Shown here: one piece after another, positions 18,981-27,381 of the stretch
Numbering within the stretch: position 1 is the first letter of the stretch
How the letters are laid out: every line of letters starts with the position of its first letter
DNA from: Bacteroidota bacterium
GTDB lineage: Bacteria; Bacteroidota; Bacteroidia; Chitinophagales; Chitinophagaceae
DNA length: 45,098 nucleotides
Direction of reading: 5' to 3'
Assembly: GCA_013285595.1 (NCBI GenBank)
Contig: JABDHF010000015.1
Span: forward strand, 1 to 45,098
The notes under the pieces: model-generated
Database searches by the model: none
Seen by the model: only the letters and a program-made list of their open reading frames with translations
What the model was told of the DNA's origin: nothing
Translations under genes and position numbers: made by a program

Positions 18981-19226
18981 TTATCGTTTAGCTATAAGTT
19001 GCTCAACATAAATGCGGGATTTCTTATTCTTTATTTCCCGTTCCCTCTTTTTTGCTTCTGGTAGGTTGTCGAATTGCTCAGTATATATTAGCTCCCACCG
19101 TAAACCCGTCGATGTGAATTTTGAATGGGCAATATTATGTTCATACAACCTTCTTCCAATATTGCCTCAAGCGCCAACGTAATACTTATTTATCTTGACA
19201 GAATAAATTATATAGACAAATGCCAT
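18981..19226 (-). pseudogene. GIY-YIG nuclease-family gene interrupted by one in-frame TGA
   Basis: From ATG 19226 the frame reads MAFVYIIYS..KINKYYVGA, then TGA (19169-19167), then GNIGRRLYEHN..HSKFT, WELIYTEQFDNLPEAKKREREIK, KKSRIYVEQLIAKR and TAA (18983-18981). This is a full-length (81 residue) UPF0213-type GIY-YIG domain with both the VYI and YYVG motifs, the catalytic arginine (GRRL) and the glutamate-containing helix. Only the TGA spoils it; a single base change from TGT or TGC (Cys) would restore it. All else is intact, so the mutation is recent, a sequencing error, or read through. The ATG follows the tRNA-Lys terminator, in the same direction. The reaction would be metal-dependent DNA cleavage. 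Confidence 0.8.
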
Positions 19227-19230
19227 AAAA

Positions 19231-19262
19231 ACAAAAACCCCCTAAATATAGGAGGTTTTTGT
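19231..19262 (-). terminator. Terminator of tRNA-Lys
   Basis: On the minus strand acaaaaacctcc pairs with gggggtttttgt (12 bp, one wobble) over an 8 nt loop, followed by TTTTTA. It lies directly after the tRNA-Lys and directly before the GIY-YIG ATG. Confidence 0.8.
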
Positions 19263-19269
19263 CATAAAG

Positions 19270-19342
19270 TGATTCCGTTGGGACTCGAACCCAAGACCCA
19301 TACATTAAAAGTGTATTGCTCTACCAACTGAGCTACGAAATC
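19270..19342 (-). tRNA. tRNA-Lys(TTT)
   Basis: The minus strand folds as a 73 nt cloverleaf: acceptor GATTTCG/CGGAATC with one G-T pair, D-arm TAGCTCAGTTGGTAGAGCA, anticodon arm ATACA-CTTTTAA-TGTAT with anticodon TTT, T-arm TTGGG-TTCGAGT-CCCAA, discriminator A. CCA is not encoded. Confidence 0.97.
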
Positions 19343-19496
19343 ATTATTGTTAAGAACTATTTCCACAAACCTATCCGGTTTGGGAGCGCAAAGATAAGAA
19401 TCTACTCATTTCTGCAAAATGTTTTTGAAATAAAGTTGTCCACACTGCCGAAAGGCTTTGTGAGTAAGCTTCTTAAAGAATAGAAACATCCCTTAT

Positions 19497-21923
19497 TTAA
19501 AAGTTAAACAGCAATTTCAGGTTCAGCAGCCTCGATGTCAGGCGGTTGGGCACCGCAAATGTTTTCTGGCTGGTATCATCCTGTATCCAGGTATAAGACA
19601 ACGTATTTTGTATGCTCAGCAGGTTAAATACCTCCAGGCTTGCCCAGATGCTCTTTAGGTTATTAAAGAAGCTGTGCGCCGGGTGTTCCCTTCGTGCAGC
19701 GTCCAGCAGCAGTGCAGAGAAGCCAATATCCACCCGTTTGTAAGACGGCAGGCGCAGTACATCCTGGTACAAGTGCCCGCTTGGTGGCCCCACCGGCAGC
19801 CCATCAGCATAGATCAGGTTTATGTGCACCTTAAAATTCTTATTCCTTGGCAAGTAGTCTTCAAAATACATACCCAGCATAAAACGCTGGTCAGAGGGTA
19901 GGGGGAAGTAGTTTGCATAGCCCGGTATGCCGGCGCTGTCTGTTATCTTTTGCATACCCTTCATCAGCCCTATACTTATGAACGAGGTCGCATCTTTTAC
20001 CAGGTCGCCATACAGCCGCACTTCTCCGCCATACACATAGCCTATTGCATCATTTTTACCCGTGTATTTTACCTGCACGTTGTCGTAGATGTATGGGTCC
20101 AGGTCCCACAGGTCTTTATAATAAACCTCAGCCTTCAGCTTAAACGGCCGGCCATACATCTTAAAGTTATAATCGCCACCCAGCACCACCTGGTAAGACT
20201 TTTGCGCTTTCAGCTGCATATTCACATTGCCCTGCAGGTCGCGCATCTCCCGGTAGAAGGGGGGCTGTTCATACAGCCCGGTCGACAGGTTAAAGACCAC
20301 ATCTTTTTCCCATTCCGGCTTATATGCCATTTGCACGCGTGGGCTAATGAGTGTCTCCCCATTCAGCTGGCTATAGTTAAACCGCACACCAGCAGAAGCC
20401 GTAAACCTGCCCGACGAGTCAAAATTTATATTATCCTGCACAAACCCACTGATGCGCGTATAATTAAAGCTGGCCGCAGAGTTAAAGAAGTAAGCCATCC
20501 TCAACTGGTTGGGGTCGTATGGCTGCGCAAAGGCTGCGGAGTCTCTCAGTTCCCACTCGTGCAGGTTGTCATTAATGCTGGTAACGGTGCCATTCGCCCC
20601 AAACTGTATGAAATGCTTATTGGCATTGTACGAACCACGGAAACCCACATCACCCACATTCACCGTAAGATAGTCGCGGGCAAAATCCTCAATAGCGCCA
20701 GAGCCCAGGTAGCTCTTTATCTGCCCGAAGTTAGCCTTGCTCATATCCGTCTGCAACTCGCCAAAGTTGTATTGCCCGGTAATGTCGTACGTCTGAAATT
20801 CATTGGTCTGGAAACCCGATGCAAGGAACTTTATTTTGAAACGGGAGTTCTCAGGATGATAAGTTGCAGATATGCCCCCAAAGCGCGAATCGAACTGGTC
20901 ATACTCGCTGCCGTTATAGAACACATCCAGCTGGTAAGCCTGGTTCAGCACACCAAAGCTCGATGTCATGGTCTCGGGTACAAACGTAAACCGGTTACGG
21001 GCATAGTTACCTATAGCTTCTATTTCCCATTTACCGTTGATCCGGTAGTTCACCAGCGCCTGTATATCTGAGAACGAGGGGTTATATACCCCCTTGGTCG
21101 GTTGCGATTGCAGCAGGTATTGGTTGCTCTTCTGCCTTGCGCCTATCAGGTAGGTAAGCTTTTGGTTTTTAGATGCACCCTCCAGGTGCAGGCTGGCGCC
21201 CAACAGACTCATAGATACAGACCCTGCAAAATGTGTAGGCCGCTTGTAGGTCACATCAAGCACACTGCTCATCTTGTCGCCATACTTCGCCTGGAAACCG
21301 CCTACCGAAAAGTTGACATTAGAAACTAGGTCAGAGTTAATAAAGCTCAAACCTTCCTGCTGCCCGCTGCGCACTAGGAATGGCCTGTATATCTCAAAGT
21401 CATTTACATATACCAGGTTCTCATCGTAGCTGCCACCCCGCACACTGTATTGCGATGTAAGCTCGTCGTGAGAGCCCACAGCCAGTTTTATCAATCCTTC
21501 TACACCGCCTATAGTGCTTGGCATTACGTCCACCTTGGTAAGGTCCAGGTACACGCTGCCGGCTTCAACACGCCTATGGTCGCTTCTTTTGGTAAACTCC
21601 TTTAGCTCGTTTATATTTTCTTTTAATACTACATCAATAGTCCTCGTCTCTCCCGATGCTAGCAGTATCCTTTTGCGTTGCAATTCATGTCCGGCATAGC
21701 CAAATATGATGGTAAAACTCTTATCAGGTGTCAGTTCCAGCATGTAATAGCCCTTGTTGTTGGTGTAGGTGCCTATGCCGGTCACCTCATCTGCCACCAC
21801 AGCCTGATCTAGCGGTTTGCCCTTCTCGTCACGTACTATGCCGCTAATGGCTCCATGCTGGGCATAAGCGCAGGTAAGTGAAAAAAAGAATATAATAAAT
21901 AACGAAAAGCTCCTTTGAAGCAT
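19497..21923 (-). CDS. TonB-dependent outer-membrane receptor with carboxypeptidase-regulatory-like N-terminus
   Basis: An 808-residue outer-membrane protein. A signal peptide (about 1-21, ending CAYAQ) leads into a CarboxypepD_reg-like domain (about 23-105: GAISGIVRDEKGKPLDQAVV, GTYTNNKGYYMLEL), a plug domain (about 115-235, with SQYSVRGGSYDENLVYVND), and a beta-barrel to the C-terminal phenylalanine (LKLLFNF). This matches the shorter, non-SusC receptors that take up metals, siderophores or other small ligands using TonB energy. It starts 29 nt after the rpe stop on the same strand, so the two may be co-transcribed. No SusD partner is adjacent, which argues against a glycan-uptake locus. 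The substrate is unknown. Confidence 0.92.
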   Translation of the reverse strand: MLQRSFSLFIIFFFSLTCAYAQHGAISGIVRDEKGKPLDQAVVADEVTGIGTYTNNKGYYMLELTPDKSFTIIFGYAGHELQRKRILLASGETRTIDVVLKENINELKEFTKRSDHRRVEAGSVYLDLTKVDVMPSTIGGVEGLIKLAVGSHDELTSQYSVRGGSYDENLVYVNDFEIYRPFLVRSGQQEGLSFINSDLVSNVNFSVGGFQAKYGDKMSSVLDVTYKRPTHFAGSVSMSLLGASLHLEGASKNQKLTYLIGARQKSNQYLLQSQPTKGVYNPSFSDIQALVNYRINGKWEIEAIGNYARNRFTFVPETMTSSFGVLNQAYQLDVFYNGSEYDQFDSRFGGISATYHPENSRFKIKFLASGFQTNEFQTYDITGQYNFGELQTDMSKANFGQIKSYLGSGAIEDFARDYLTVNVGDVGFRGSYNANKHFIQFGANGTVTSINDNLHEWELRDSAAFAQPYDPNQLRMAYFFNSAASFNYTRISGFVQDNINFDSSGRFTASAGVRFNYSQLNGETLISPRVQMAYKPEWEKDVVFNLSTGLYEQPPFYREMRDLQGNVNMQLKAQKSYQVVLGGDYNFKMYGRPFKLKAEVYYKDLWDLDPYIYDNVQVKYTGKNDAIGYVYGGEVRLYGDLVKDATSFISIGLMKGMQKITDSAGIPGYANYFPLPSDQRFMLGMYFEDYLPRNKNFKVHINLIYADGLPVGPPSGHLYQDVLRLPSYKRVDIGFSALLLDAARREHPAHSFFNNLKSIWASLEVFNLLSIQNTLSYTWIQDDTSQKTFAVPNRLTSRLLNLKLLFNF

Positions 21924-21952
21924 ACCTGCCTTTAAACGCTGTTAAGATAATT

Positions 21953-22606
21953 TTATTTCCCCGCCTGCTTCAATCTTTTGATCGCATCCTTAGGGTCTTG
22001 TGCCGAAAATACGGTATTTCCCGCCACCAGCACATCTGCACCAGCAGCTAATATATCACCCGCATTTTCCAGCGTCACACCGCCATCTATTTCTATCAGG
22101 GTACTGGCCCCCGCTTTGTTGATCAGTTCTTTTGCCTGCCTTATTTTATTAAAGGTTAGCGGCAGGAACTTCTGGCCGCCAAACCCAGGGTTGATGCTCA
22201 TTACCAGCAGCAAGTCTATGTCCTGTATAATATCCTGCACCATCTCCACCGGGGTATGCGGATTAATGGATAACCCTGCTTTCATTCCTAAAGCCCGAAT
22301 GGAGGTAAGCGTACGGTGTATGTGATATCCCGTTTCATAATGCACGGTCAGGTAGTCGGCGCCAGCTTTCTTAAAATCTTCCAGGTAGCGTTCCGGGTCT
22401 ACCACCATCAGGTGCACATCAAACGTCTTGGTAGCCCGTTTTTTCATCTGGGCAATGATGGGCATACCATAGCTGATATTAGGCACAAACCGGCCATCCA
22501 TTACATCCAGGTGAAACCAGTCTGCATCACTTTCATTGATCATATCTATCTCTTCACCCAATTTCAAAAAATCGGCGGAGAGCATGGAGGGAGCTATTAT
22601 GGGCAT
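21953..22606 (-). CDS. rpe: Ribulose-phosphate 3-epimerase
   Basis: A 217-residue TIM-barrel enzyme that interconverts D-ribulose 5-phosphate and D-xylulose 5-phosphate in the pentose phosphate pathway. Family signatures are present: APSMLSADFLKLGEEI at the N-terminus, WFHLDVMDGRFVPNISYG (metal-binding H and catalytic D), VHLMVVDPERYL, SINPGFGGQKFLP, IDGGVTLENA with the second catalytic D, and ADVLVAGNTVF for phosphate binding. Length is normal and the ATG at 22606 begins exactly at the conserved start. The TonB receptor follows 29 nt downstream. Confidence 0.97.
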   Translation of the reverse strand: MPIIAPSMLSADFLKLGEEIDMINESDADWFHLDVMDGRFVPNISYGMPIIAQMKKRATKTFDVHLMVVDPERYLEDFKKAGADYLTVHYETGYHIHRTLTSIRALGMKAGLSINPHTPVEMVQDIIQDIDLLLVMSINPGFGGQKFLPLTFNKIRQAKELINKAGASTLIEIDGGVTLENAGDILAAGADVLVAGNTVFSAQDPKDAIKRLKQAGK

Positions 22607-22631
22607 TTTATTTAGGAATTTGGAATTTGCG

Positions 22632-22650
22632 GTTTGGAATTTGGATTGTT
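22632..22650 (+). repeat. Left inverted repeat flanking the four-helix-bundle gene
   Basis: gtttggaatttggattgtt matches, in inverted orientation, the segment at 23095-23113 at 18 of 19 positions. Both are embedded in runs of ggaatt/aattcc words. Confidence 0.5.
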
Positions 22651-22693
22651 AACTATCGGATTTTACTTAGGTTTGTTTGATTGATCGGTCAAG

Positions 22694-23053
22694 TTAGGCA
22701 ATATAGCCATTTATTAATTTGAATACTTTCTCACATTGTATTTCATATCTTGCTAAAGCTTCTTCATCAATATATTGTTCATCTAGTGCCACGTAAAGGT
22801 GCTCTAAAGTTTCAGTAAGTGAACCTCGCGATTGTATGAAAAAGTGCCTCGTGTCAGTATAGGTAAATCTGCCATAACCCTCCGCTATATTCGCTGTAAT
22901 TGACGTCGATGATCGCGTGATTTGAGACACTAAGCTATATTTTTCAGCAGGTGGGAATGTCTTTATGAGTTGCGCTATTTGATTTCTCAACTCACGGCCT
23001 TCCTTCCAGCAGTTTAAATCCTTAAAACCTCTGAATGAATTTTGTTGTTCCAT
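22694..23053 (-). CDS. Four-helix-bundle protein (S23/IVP family)
   Basis: A 119-residue protein of the family first found encoded within intervening sequences of 23S rRNA genes and now common as lone genes in Bacteroidota. The sequence shows the family's FKDLNCWKEGRELRNQI start, then PPAEKYSLVSQITRSSTSITANIAEGYGR and a long helical C-terminal part (HFFIQSRGSLTETLEHLYVA). Length is typical. Its function is not known. It stands on the same strand as rpe but is separated from both neighbours by AT-rich repeats forming an inverted pair, so it looks like an inserted cassette. Confidence 0.9.
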   Translation of the reverse strand: MEQQNSFRGFKDLNCWKEGRELRNQIAQLIKTFPPAEKYSLVSQITRSSTSITANIAEGYGRFTYTDTRHFFIQSRGSLTETLEHLYVALDEQYIDEEALARYEIQCEKVFKLINGYIA

Positions 23054-23094
23054 AGCTCAAAGCTGATATATAAGTAATACCTCAAATTCCACAA

Positions 23095-23113
23095 AACAAT
23101 CCTAATTCCAAAC
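23095..23113 (-). repeat. Right inverted repeat flanking the four-helix-bundle gene
   Basis: aacaatcctaattccaaac is the reverse complement, with one difference, of 22632-22650. A further degenerate copy begins at about 23133 (aacaatcccaattcccaa), so the right side holds two copies within a run of aattcc words up to 23168. Confidence 0.5.
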
Positions 23114-23161
23114 TACTAATTCCTTAAATTCGAAACAATCCCAATTCCCAATTACTAATTC

Positions 23162-24175
23162 CTAATTCCGTTTTTTCAGCCTTGCCAAGGCTTCCTTCGG
23201 ACTCCTATAAGTCGAATCTAGCGCCGCCGCCAACTGATAATCATCTACAGCCTTCTTAATACTATCCAGCCTTTCATTACACAGTCCACGGTTATAATAA
23301 GCCGTCGGGTTACCGGGGTCTATTTTGGTCACTATGTCATATTGCCTATACGCCTTTGCTACCGAATCTTGTTGCATATACACATACCCCATATTAAAAT
23401 AGGCATCGGCATAATGGCGGTTGCGAACAATGCACTGCTTATACTCTTCCTTAGCCATTTCATAATTCTTCTTATCCTGGTAAAATACCCCCTTTGCAAA
23501 AAGAGGGAAAACATCGGTACTGTCTATTTTAAAAGCCTTATCAAAATACTTGAGTGCTATAGAGTCTTTCTTAGCGCTATACAAAACCCCCAGCTGCAAT
23601 ATAGCATCCCGGTATTCAGGAGCCACCTGCTCGGCTGTGAGAAAGGTGGAAATAGCTTTAGCTGTATCTTTTATATCTTTGTATATCATGCCTTTAAGAA
23701 AGTAGGCCTCTGGGTCATATACGTCGCGGCGAAGCACGATATTTATCTCTCCAAATGCCTCTGGGTACTTTCTTATATACAAAAACAGCTTGGCTATTTT
23801 CAGGTGTGCTTTACGGTCGGTAGGGTTTTTAGCAATAGCTTTTTGCAGCCACTCCACAGAGCTGGAAATATCCCTGTTCTCAAATAGTAATTCACCCACC
23901 GCACTCAGGTATTCAGCTTTATTGGTATCCAGCGATGCCGCAGTTTTGTAGTCTTTAATAGCCAGGGTATCTATCTGCATCTTATGAAGCAAGGTGCCTC
24001 TCTGAAAATATAGGGTAGCGTCTTTAGGCGTCTTATTGATCTGGTCCGTAATACTCTTCAGGTTGGGGTCACTTTGAAAAACAGGATTTGCATTGTCTGC
24101 ATTAGCCGGAGCATGATCTTTGCAGCTATATATAAACAATACACTAAGTATTATAACAAGGTATCTCACACGCAC
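23162..24175 (-). CDS. TPR-repeat lipoprotein
   Basis: A 337-residue envelope lipoprotein with a signal VRVRYLVIILSVLFIYSC (lipobox cysteine at residue 18 from GTG 24175) and about eight tetratricopeptide repeats, for example TLYFQRGTLLHKMQIDTLAIKDYKTAASLD and ADAYFNMGYVYMQQDSVAKAYRQYD, which usually serve as protein-binding scaffolds. The frame stays open to a TTG at 24226, but that TTG lies inside a TAnnTTTG promoter element (24224-24231), so the GTG at 24175, or the one at 24169, is the more sensible start. The partner is unknown. Confidence 0.85.
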   Translation of the reverse strand: MRVRYLVIILSVLFIYSCKDHAPANADNANPVFQSDPNLKSITDQINKTPKDATLYFQRGTLLHKMQIDTLAIKDYKTAASLDTNKAEYLSAVGELLFENRDISSSVEWLQKAIAKNPTDRKAHLKIAKLFLYIRKYPEAFGEINIVLRRDVYDPEAYFLKGMIYKDIKDTAKAISTFLTAEQVAPEYRDAILQLGVLYSAKKDSIALKYFDKAFKIDSTDVFPLFAKGVFYQDKKNYEMAKEEYKQCIVRNRHYADAYFNMGYVYMQQDSVAKAYRQYDIVTKIDPGNPTAYYNRGLCNERLDSIKKAVDDYQLAAALDSTYRSPKEALARLKKRN

Positions 24176-24223
24176 TTTTTTGATTTGAATAAAACAGAAT
24201 GCCGCAACTGCCGGTTCGTTCCG

Positions 24224-24231
24224 CAAACTTA
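24224..24231 (-). promoter_or_regulatory. Bacteroidota-type -7 promoter element
   Basis: taagtttg on the minus strand is an exact TAnnTTTG match, the consensus for the primary sigma factor of Bacteroidota. No good -33 TTG was seen. It places transcription start near 24218 and supports the GTG start of the TPR lipoprotein. Confidence 0.5.
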
Positions 24232-24283
24232 TTAAAAACTATAAAGAAACGGAGAAATAGTTATTCGTACGTAGGGGACACTG

Positions 24284-25258
24284 TTACCTTTTTTTCTTAT
24301 GAAAATTTAAATAACGTTGCACTCCGAAATTATAAACAGGATAAAAATGGACATACGACCTGTTAACAACAGGAATGCCAACGGAGAAATCTATCCTCAG
24401 GTCAGATAACAAGATGCATTGCAACCCGGGATAAGCTTCAAGGTATTGCCTGCCCTGTAGCGCCTTATTACCAGCAACGCTTATAGGATATTTTGGCAAG
24501 TTCGGATTTACATTGCCCACCTCCATCTGTACAGCATTATAGCTCTTACCCAGGAACTCCATATATATATTCCAATTGGTCTGTTTATAACTTTTATAAG
24601 CGTCCGGAAATAGAAGATAACCAAATGACAAGCTATAGTTATATCCATCGCTATAAGTGATAGTTGCGGGTATGCTGGGCAGTCCCGGTATGACGTCAGG
24701 TATTTCTCCGTTATATTTAGATGGATGTATATAACCGACTGTAAATGAAACGGAAAAGTGATTTTTTAAATAAGTGGCAATTAATCCTGCTCCCCATCCG
24801 CTATTATCATCCAGCAGGGTAGGCTCTGCTTCATCATGCGCCACGTTTAGGGCCGAATACTCTCCATAAACGGCCAGCCTGAAATGGCTGTTCTTACCGT
24901 CAACTGATAGAAAACGATACTTAGCATAAAAGTCCACCCCATTAAAAAGGTATGGGTGGTCTACGCCTATCTGCGGGGTATTATGGGTGGGAAATTCAGG
25001 GGGCAATTCTTTGTTATGATGGTTGGATATATTGGGTATAGCTTCTATAGTAAGCTTTGAAGTAAGCCCATACATTACCTTCAATGCGAATAAATTGCGA
25101 ATTCTATTTACTTCATTATAAGTATTTCCGAAAAAACGGATGCCTAACGTATTTTTAGGTATAGTACTCGCCGGCTCGGTCATAGGATAAAGCTCCTGGG
25201 CCTTCACTTGTTGCGAAAGAAATAGTAGAAATAGTAAATAAAATACTTGTTTCTGCAT
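24284..25258 (-). CDS. Predicted outer-membrane beta-barrel protein, 324 residues
   Basis: A signal peptide (about 1-20, ending QVKAQ) is followed by alternating polar/hydrophobic strands rich in aromatic residues (LGIRFFGNTYNEV, VDFYAKYRFLSV, FRLAVYGEYSAL, VSFTVGYIHPS, YSLSFGYLLFP) and a final strand FGVQRYLNF. This is typical of Bacteroidota outer-membrane barrels of the transporter or porin type. The ATG lies 3 nt downstream of the stop of the gene at 25262-25879, so both are in one operon. I do not recognise a more precise family. Confidence 0.75.
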   Translation of the reverse strand: MQKQVFYLLFLLFLSQQVKAQELYPMTEPASTIPKNTLGIRFFGNTYNEVNRIRNLFALKVMYGLTSKLTIEAIPNISNHHNKELPPEFPTHNTPQIGVDHPYLFNGVDFYAKYRFLSVDGKNSHFRLAVYGEYSALNVAHDEAEPTLLDDNSGWGAGLIATYLKNHFSVSFTVGYIHPSKYNGEIPDVIPGLPSIPATITYSDGYNYSLSFGYLLFPDAYKSYKQTNWNIYMEFLGKSYNAVQMEVGNVNPNLPKYPISVAGNKALQGRQYLEAYPGLQCILLSDLRIDFSVGIPVVNRSYVHFYPVYNFGVQRYLNFHKKKR

Positions 25259-25261
25259 CTG

Positions 25262-25879
25262 CTAAAATCTGTAGCCTACTTTTAAGCCACCTTGTATTAA
25301 AAATTTATTTCCCAAGTCTGAATTTCCTGATCTATTAACGAAGCTACTCCCAACTCCCACTTCTGCTCCCATATAAACATTCTTGCCTGTATTCACATTC
25401 ACGGAATTTTGCAACATACCGCCTGCTATAAAATGAGGGCTTACCTTTTCGGTCACATTTAGTCCATGTAAATTGGTAAGGTCAGTCGACATCTTCCCAT
25501 TTGCCACTACAGCCGATAAGCCCACCGCATATTTTATTATCCCATGGCTACCTGTGGGATAAAATTTGATTCCAGGCATGGCGTAGTACATCGCATCAGC
25601 TTTTCCCGTGCTATAATTCCCTGTATTATAATCATAGATCCTGTTCGAATTGGCAACATTGAACGTCGCCATCACAGGTATATAAACAGCAATCATTCCC
25701 TTTTTATCAACGATCCGCTCATAGCTTGCGCCAAATCCAAGCCCGTTTTCTGTGAATTGAAATGGTATAACAGAAATGATGTTTGGTAAATTGCCCGACA
25801 CATTTGGCTTTTCCTGTGCGTAGCATTGAATACAAAAGCAGGTAAAAAGAAAGAAGAAAAGTTGCTTTTGTGATGTCAT
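25262..25879 (-). CDS. Small predicted outer-membrane beta-barrel protein
   Basis: A 205-residue protein with a signal peptide (MTSQKQLFFFLFTCFCIQCYAQ) and a barrel-like body with glycine-rich strands (GLGFGASYERIV, YYAMPGIKFYPTG, YAVGLSAVVANG, YMGAEVGVGSSF, IQGGLKVGYRF), ending in the aromatic residue usual for outer-membrane barrels. I chose ATG 25879 because the signal peptide starts there; the frame extends to 25918. It is the first gene of a two-gene operon with the 324-residue barrel. Function unknown. Confidence 0.75.
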   Translation of the reverse strand: MTSQKQLFFFLFTCFCIQCYAQEKPNVSGNLPNIISVIPFQFTENGLGFGASYERIVDKKGMIAVYIPVMATFNVANSNRIYDYNTGNYSTGKADAMYYAMPGIKFYPTGSHGIIKYAVGLSAVVANGKMSTDLTNLHGLNVTEKVSPHFIAGGMLQNSVNVNTGKNVYMGAEVGVGSSFVNRSGNSDLGNKFLIQGGLKVGYRF

Positions 25880-26038
25880 GAGATGATCTGATTTTTCTAA
25901 ATATAAAGATACAACCAATTACTTCACGCTAACGTGTTGTCCATCAGTTCTATTGTATTCGTTACTCTGTAAAATAGTACATATAGCTTATTGCCAGCCA
26001 CTCGCCGGCAAATTAGTTTTACCATCAAAGCAAAACAA

Positions 26039-27274
26039 ATGAGATCGCTAAGAAATATAATAGTACTGTTTGCTATATTAATGAATGTGGGCTTTACCGC
26101 CACTGCCCAATGGGGCACTGAAGATACTACGGAAGGCCACATTAGTAACATAGTGATGAGCGGTGGCAAAATGATCGCAGGCACATTGAACAACCGTCTT
26201 TACTTATCTACCGATAGCGGCAAATTATGGAAACTTGTATACAAAGATGCGCCCGGTAAATACGACTATATATCTACCCTTTTGGTGAGCGGGGATAAGG
26301 TATTCGCGCTATCCCGCGGCACATTATTATTGTCAACAGACCATGGTGCAACGTGGAAACCTATTCGCATTGTTCCCGACAACCCTGGGGCGAGCTACTT
26401 TGCAAAATTTAGGGATAAGCTATATGCCGTATCAAACTATAAATTGTATCAGTCCGCAGATGAAGGCAATACGTGGGCAATGATTCCAGCGATAGGCGAC
26501 ACTGATGTGCGAAAAATGGCAGCAAATGAAGAGTATATAATGATAATGGTCTACGACAAAAAGACGTATAGGTACAATTACTGTACCTCCACAGATGGTA
26601 TAAAATGGAACAGCATAAAAGATGTGGAAGAAATGGAGCTTGTGGAAGAGCGCGGCAACTATATGACTTGTCAGTCTTTAGGCAACACGCTCAACGTAGG
26701 GGAGGATTTGACCTTAATACGTGGCGCATCATTATACGTGCTAACCAAAAACGGGAAAAAGCTGCAAAGGGTGGGGGCAGACGACATGGAGGAAGAACTT
26801 GGTGCCCCAAGATACTTCACCATTGATAAGGATAAAATTTACGCACTTACGGTAAGTGTAAAGATGGTAAAAATCAAAAAGACAAAACAATATGAATGTG
26901 AATATAAAAGGCGTGTAATAATGACCGAAGACCTGGGCAAAAACTGGACTGAAGTAAACGATACTACCGAGCCTTTCTTATTGTCGGATTATTGGCTGCA
27001 GCAAAAAAAAATGGAAATGGAAGCATGGAAAAAAGAAGAAATGCATGAAGCATTTCTGGATCTCCAGGGGGCTGAAATTAACAAGGAACTGGCTGCACAA
27101 GCGAAAGCAGAAATAAAACGATCTCATAAATATGGGGGCTACCAATCTTATGGGACCTTGCCGGCCCCAAGTTCTGGCCCTAATTATCAGCAACTATCGA
27201 ACGACCGTTTCAAAGAGAAAAACAACCACCGCGATAGCTGGATAGACAGCAAAGGGCAGATACACAGTAACTGA
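26039..27274 (+). CDS. Exported BNR/Asp-box repeat protein
   Basis: A 411-residue protein with a signal peptide (MRSLRNIIVLFAILMNVGF.ATAQ, cleavage about 24) and at least five Asp-box (BNR) repeats: LSTDSGKLWK, LSTDHGATWK, QSADEGNTWA, TSTDGIKWN and MTEDLGKNWT. These mark a beta-propeller of the sialidase or YCF48-like kind. The catalytic residues of sialidases are not evident, so it is probably a binding or scaffold protein. The C-terminal 100 residues are charged and helical (KKMEMEAWKKEEMHEAF), ending in a disordered tail. I chose ATG 26039; the frame begins at 25991 but the signal peptide starts here. Confidence 0.8.
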   Translation: MRSLRNIIVLFAILMNVGFTATAQWGTEDTTEGHISNIVMSGGKMIAGTLNNRLYLSTDSGKLWKLVYKDAPGKYDYISTLLVSGDKVFALSRGTLLLSTDHGATWKPIRIVPDNPGASYFAKFRDKLYAVSNYKLYQSADEGNTWAMIPAIGDTDVRKMAANEEYIMIMVYDKKTYRYNYCTSTDGIKWNSIKDVEEMELVEERGNYMTCQSLGNTLNVGEDLTLIRGASLYVLTKNGKKLQRVGADDMEEELGAPRYFTIDKDKIYALTVSVKMVKIKKTKQYECEYKRRVIMTEDLGKNWTEVNDTTEPFLLSDYWLQQKKMEMEAWKKEEMHEAFLDLQGAEINKELAAQAKAEIKRSHKYGGYQSYGTLPAPSSGPNYQQLSNDRFKEKNNHRDSWIDSKGQIHSN

Positions 27275-27381
27275 TGGGTGGTACCACCACGTAATTGCAC
27301 AGTCAAAAATGTGGATATCTTATAGCCTCATATATAGGTCATGTTCTTAATTTGCACTCATAATTTACTTAAAAGTGCTGA

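Noticed and set aside
18943-19010. A second functional tRNA-Lys
   Set aside because: Only the anticodon arm and one strand of the T-arm resemble a tRNA; the D-arm and acceptor region are the 3' end of the GIY-YIG coding frame and do not pair.
19950-21071. 373-codon plus-strand frame
   Set aside because: Antisense to the TonB receptor, whose domains are unmistakable; the frame is His/Tyr-rich shadow sequence.
27277-27288. Perfect palindrome ggtggtaccacc just after the BNR gene
   Set aside because: No T-tract follows and the stem has no loop, so I do not call a terminator.
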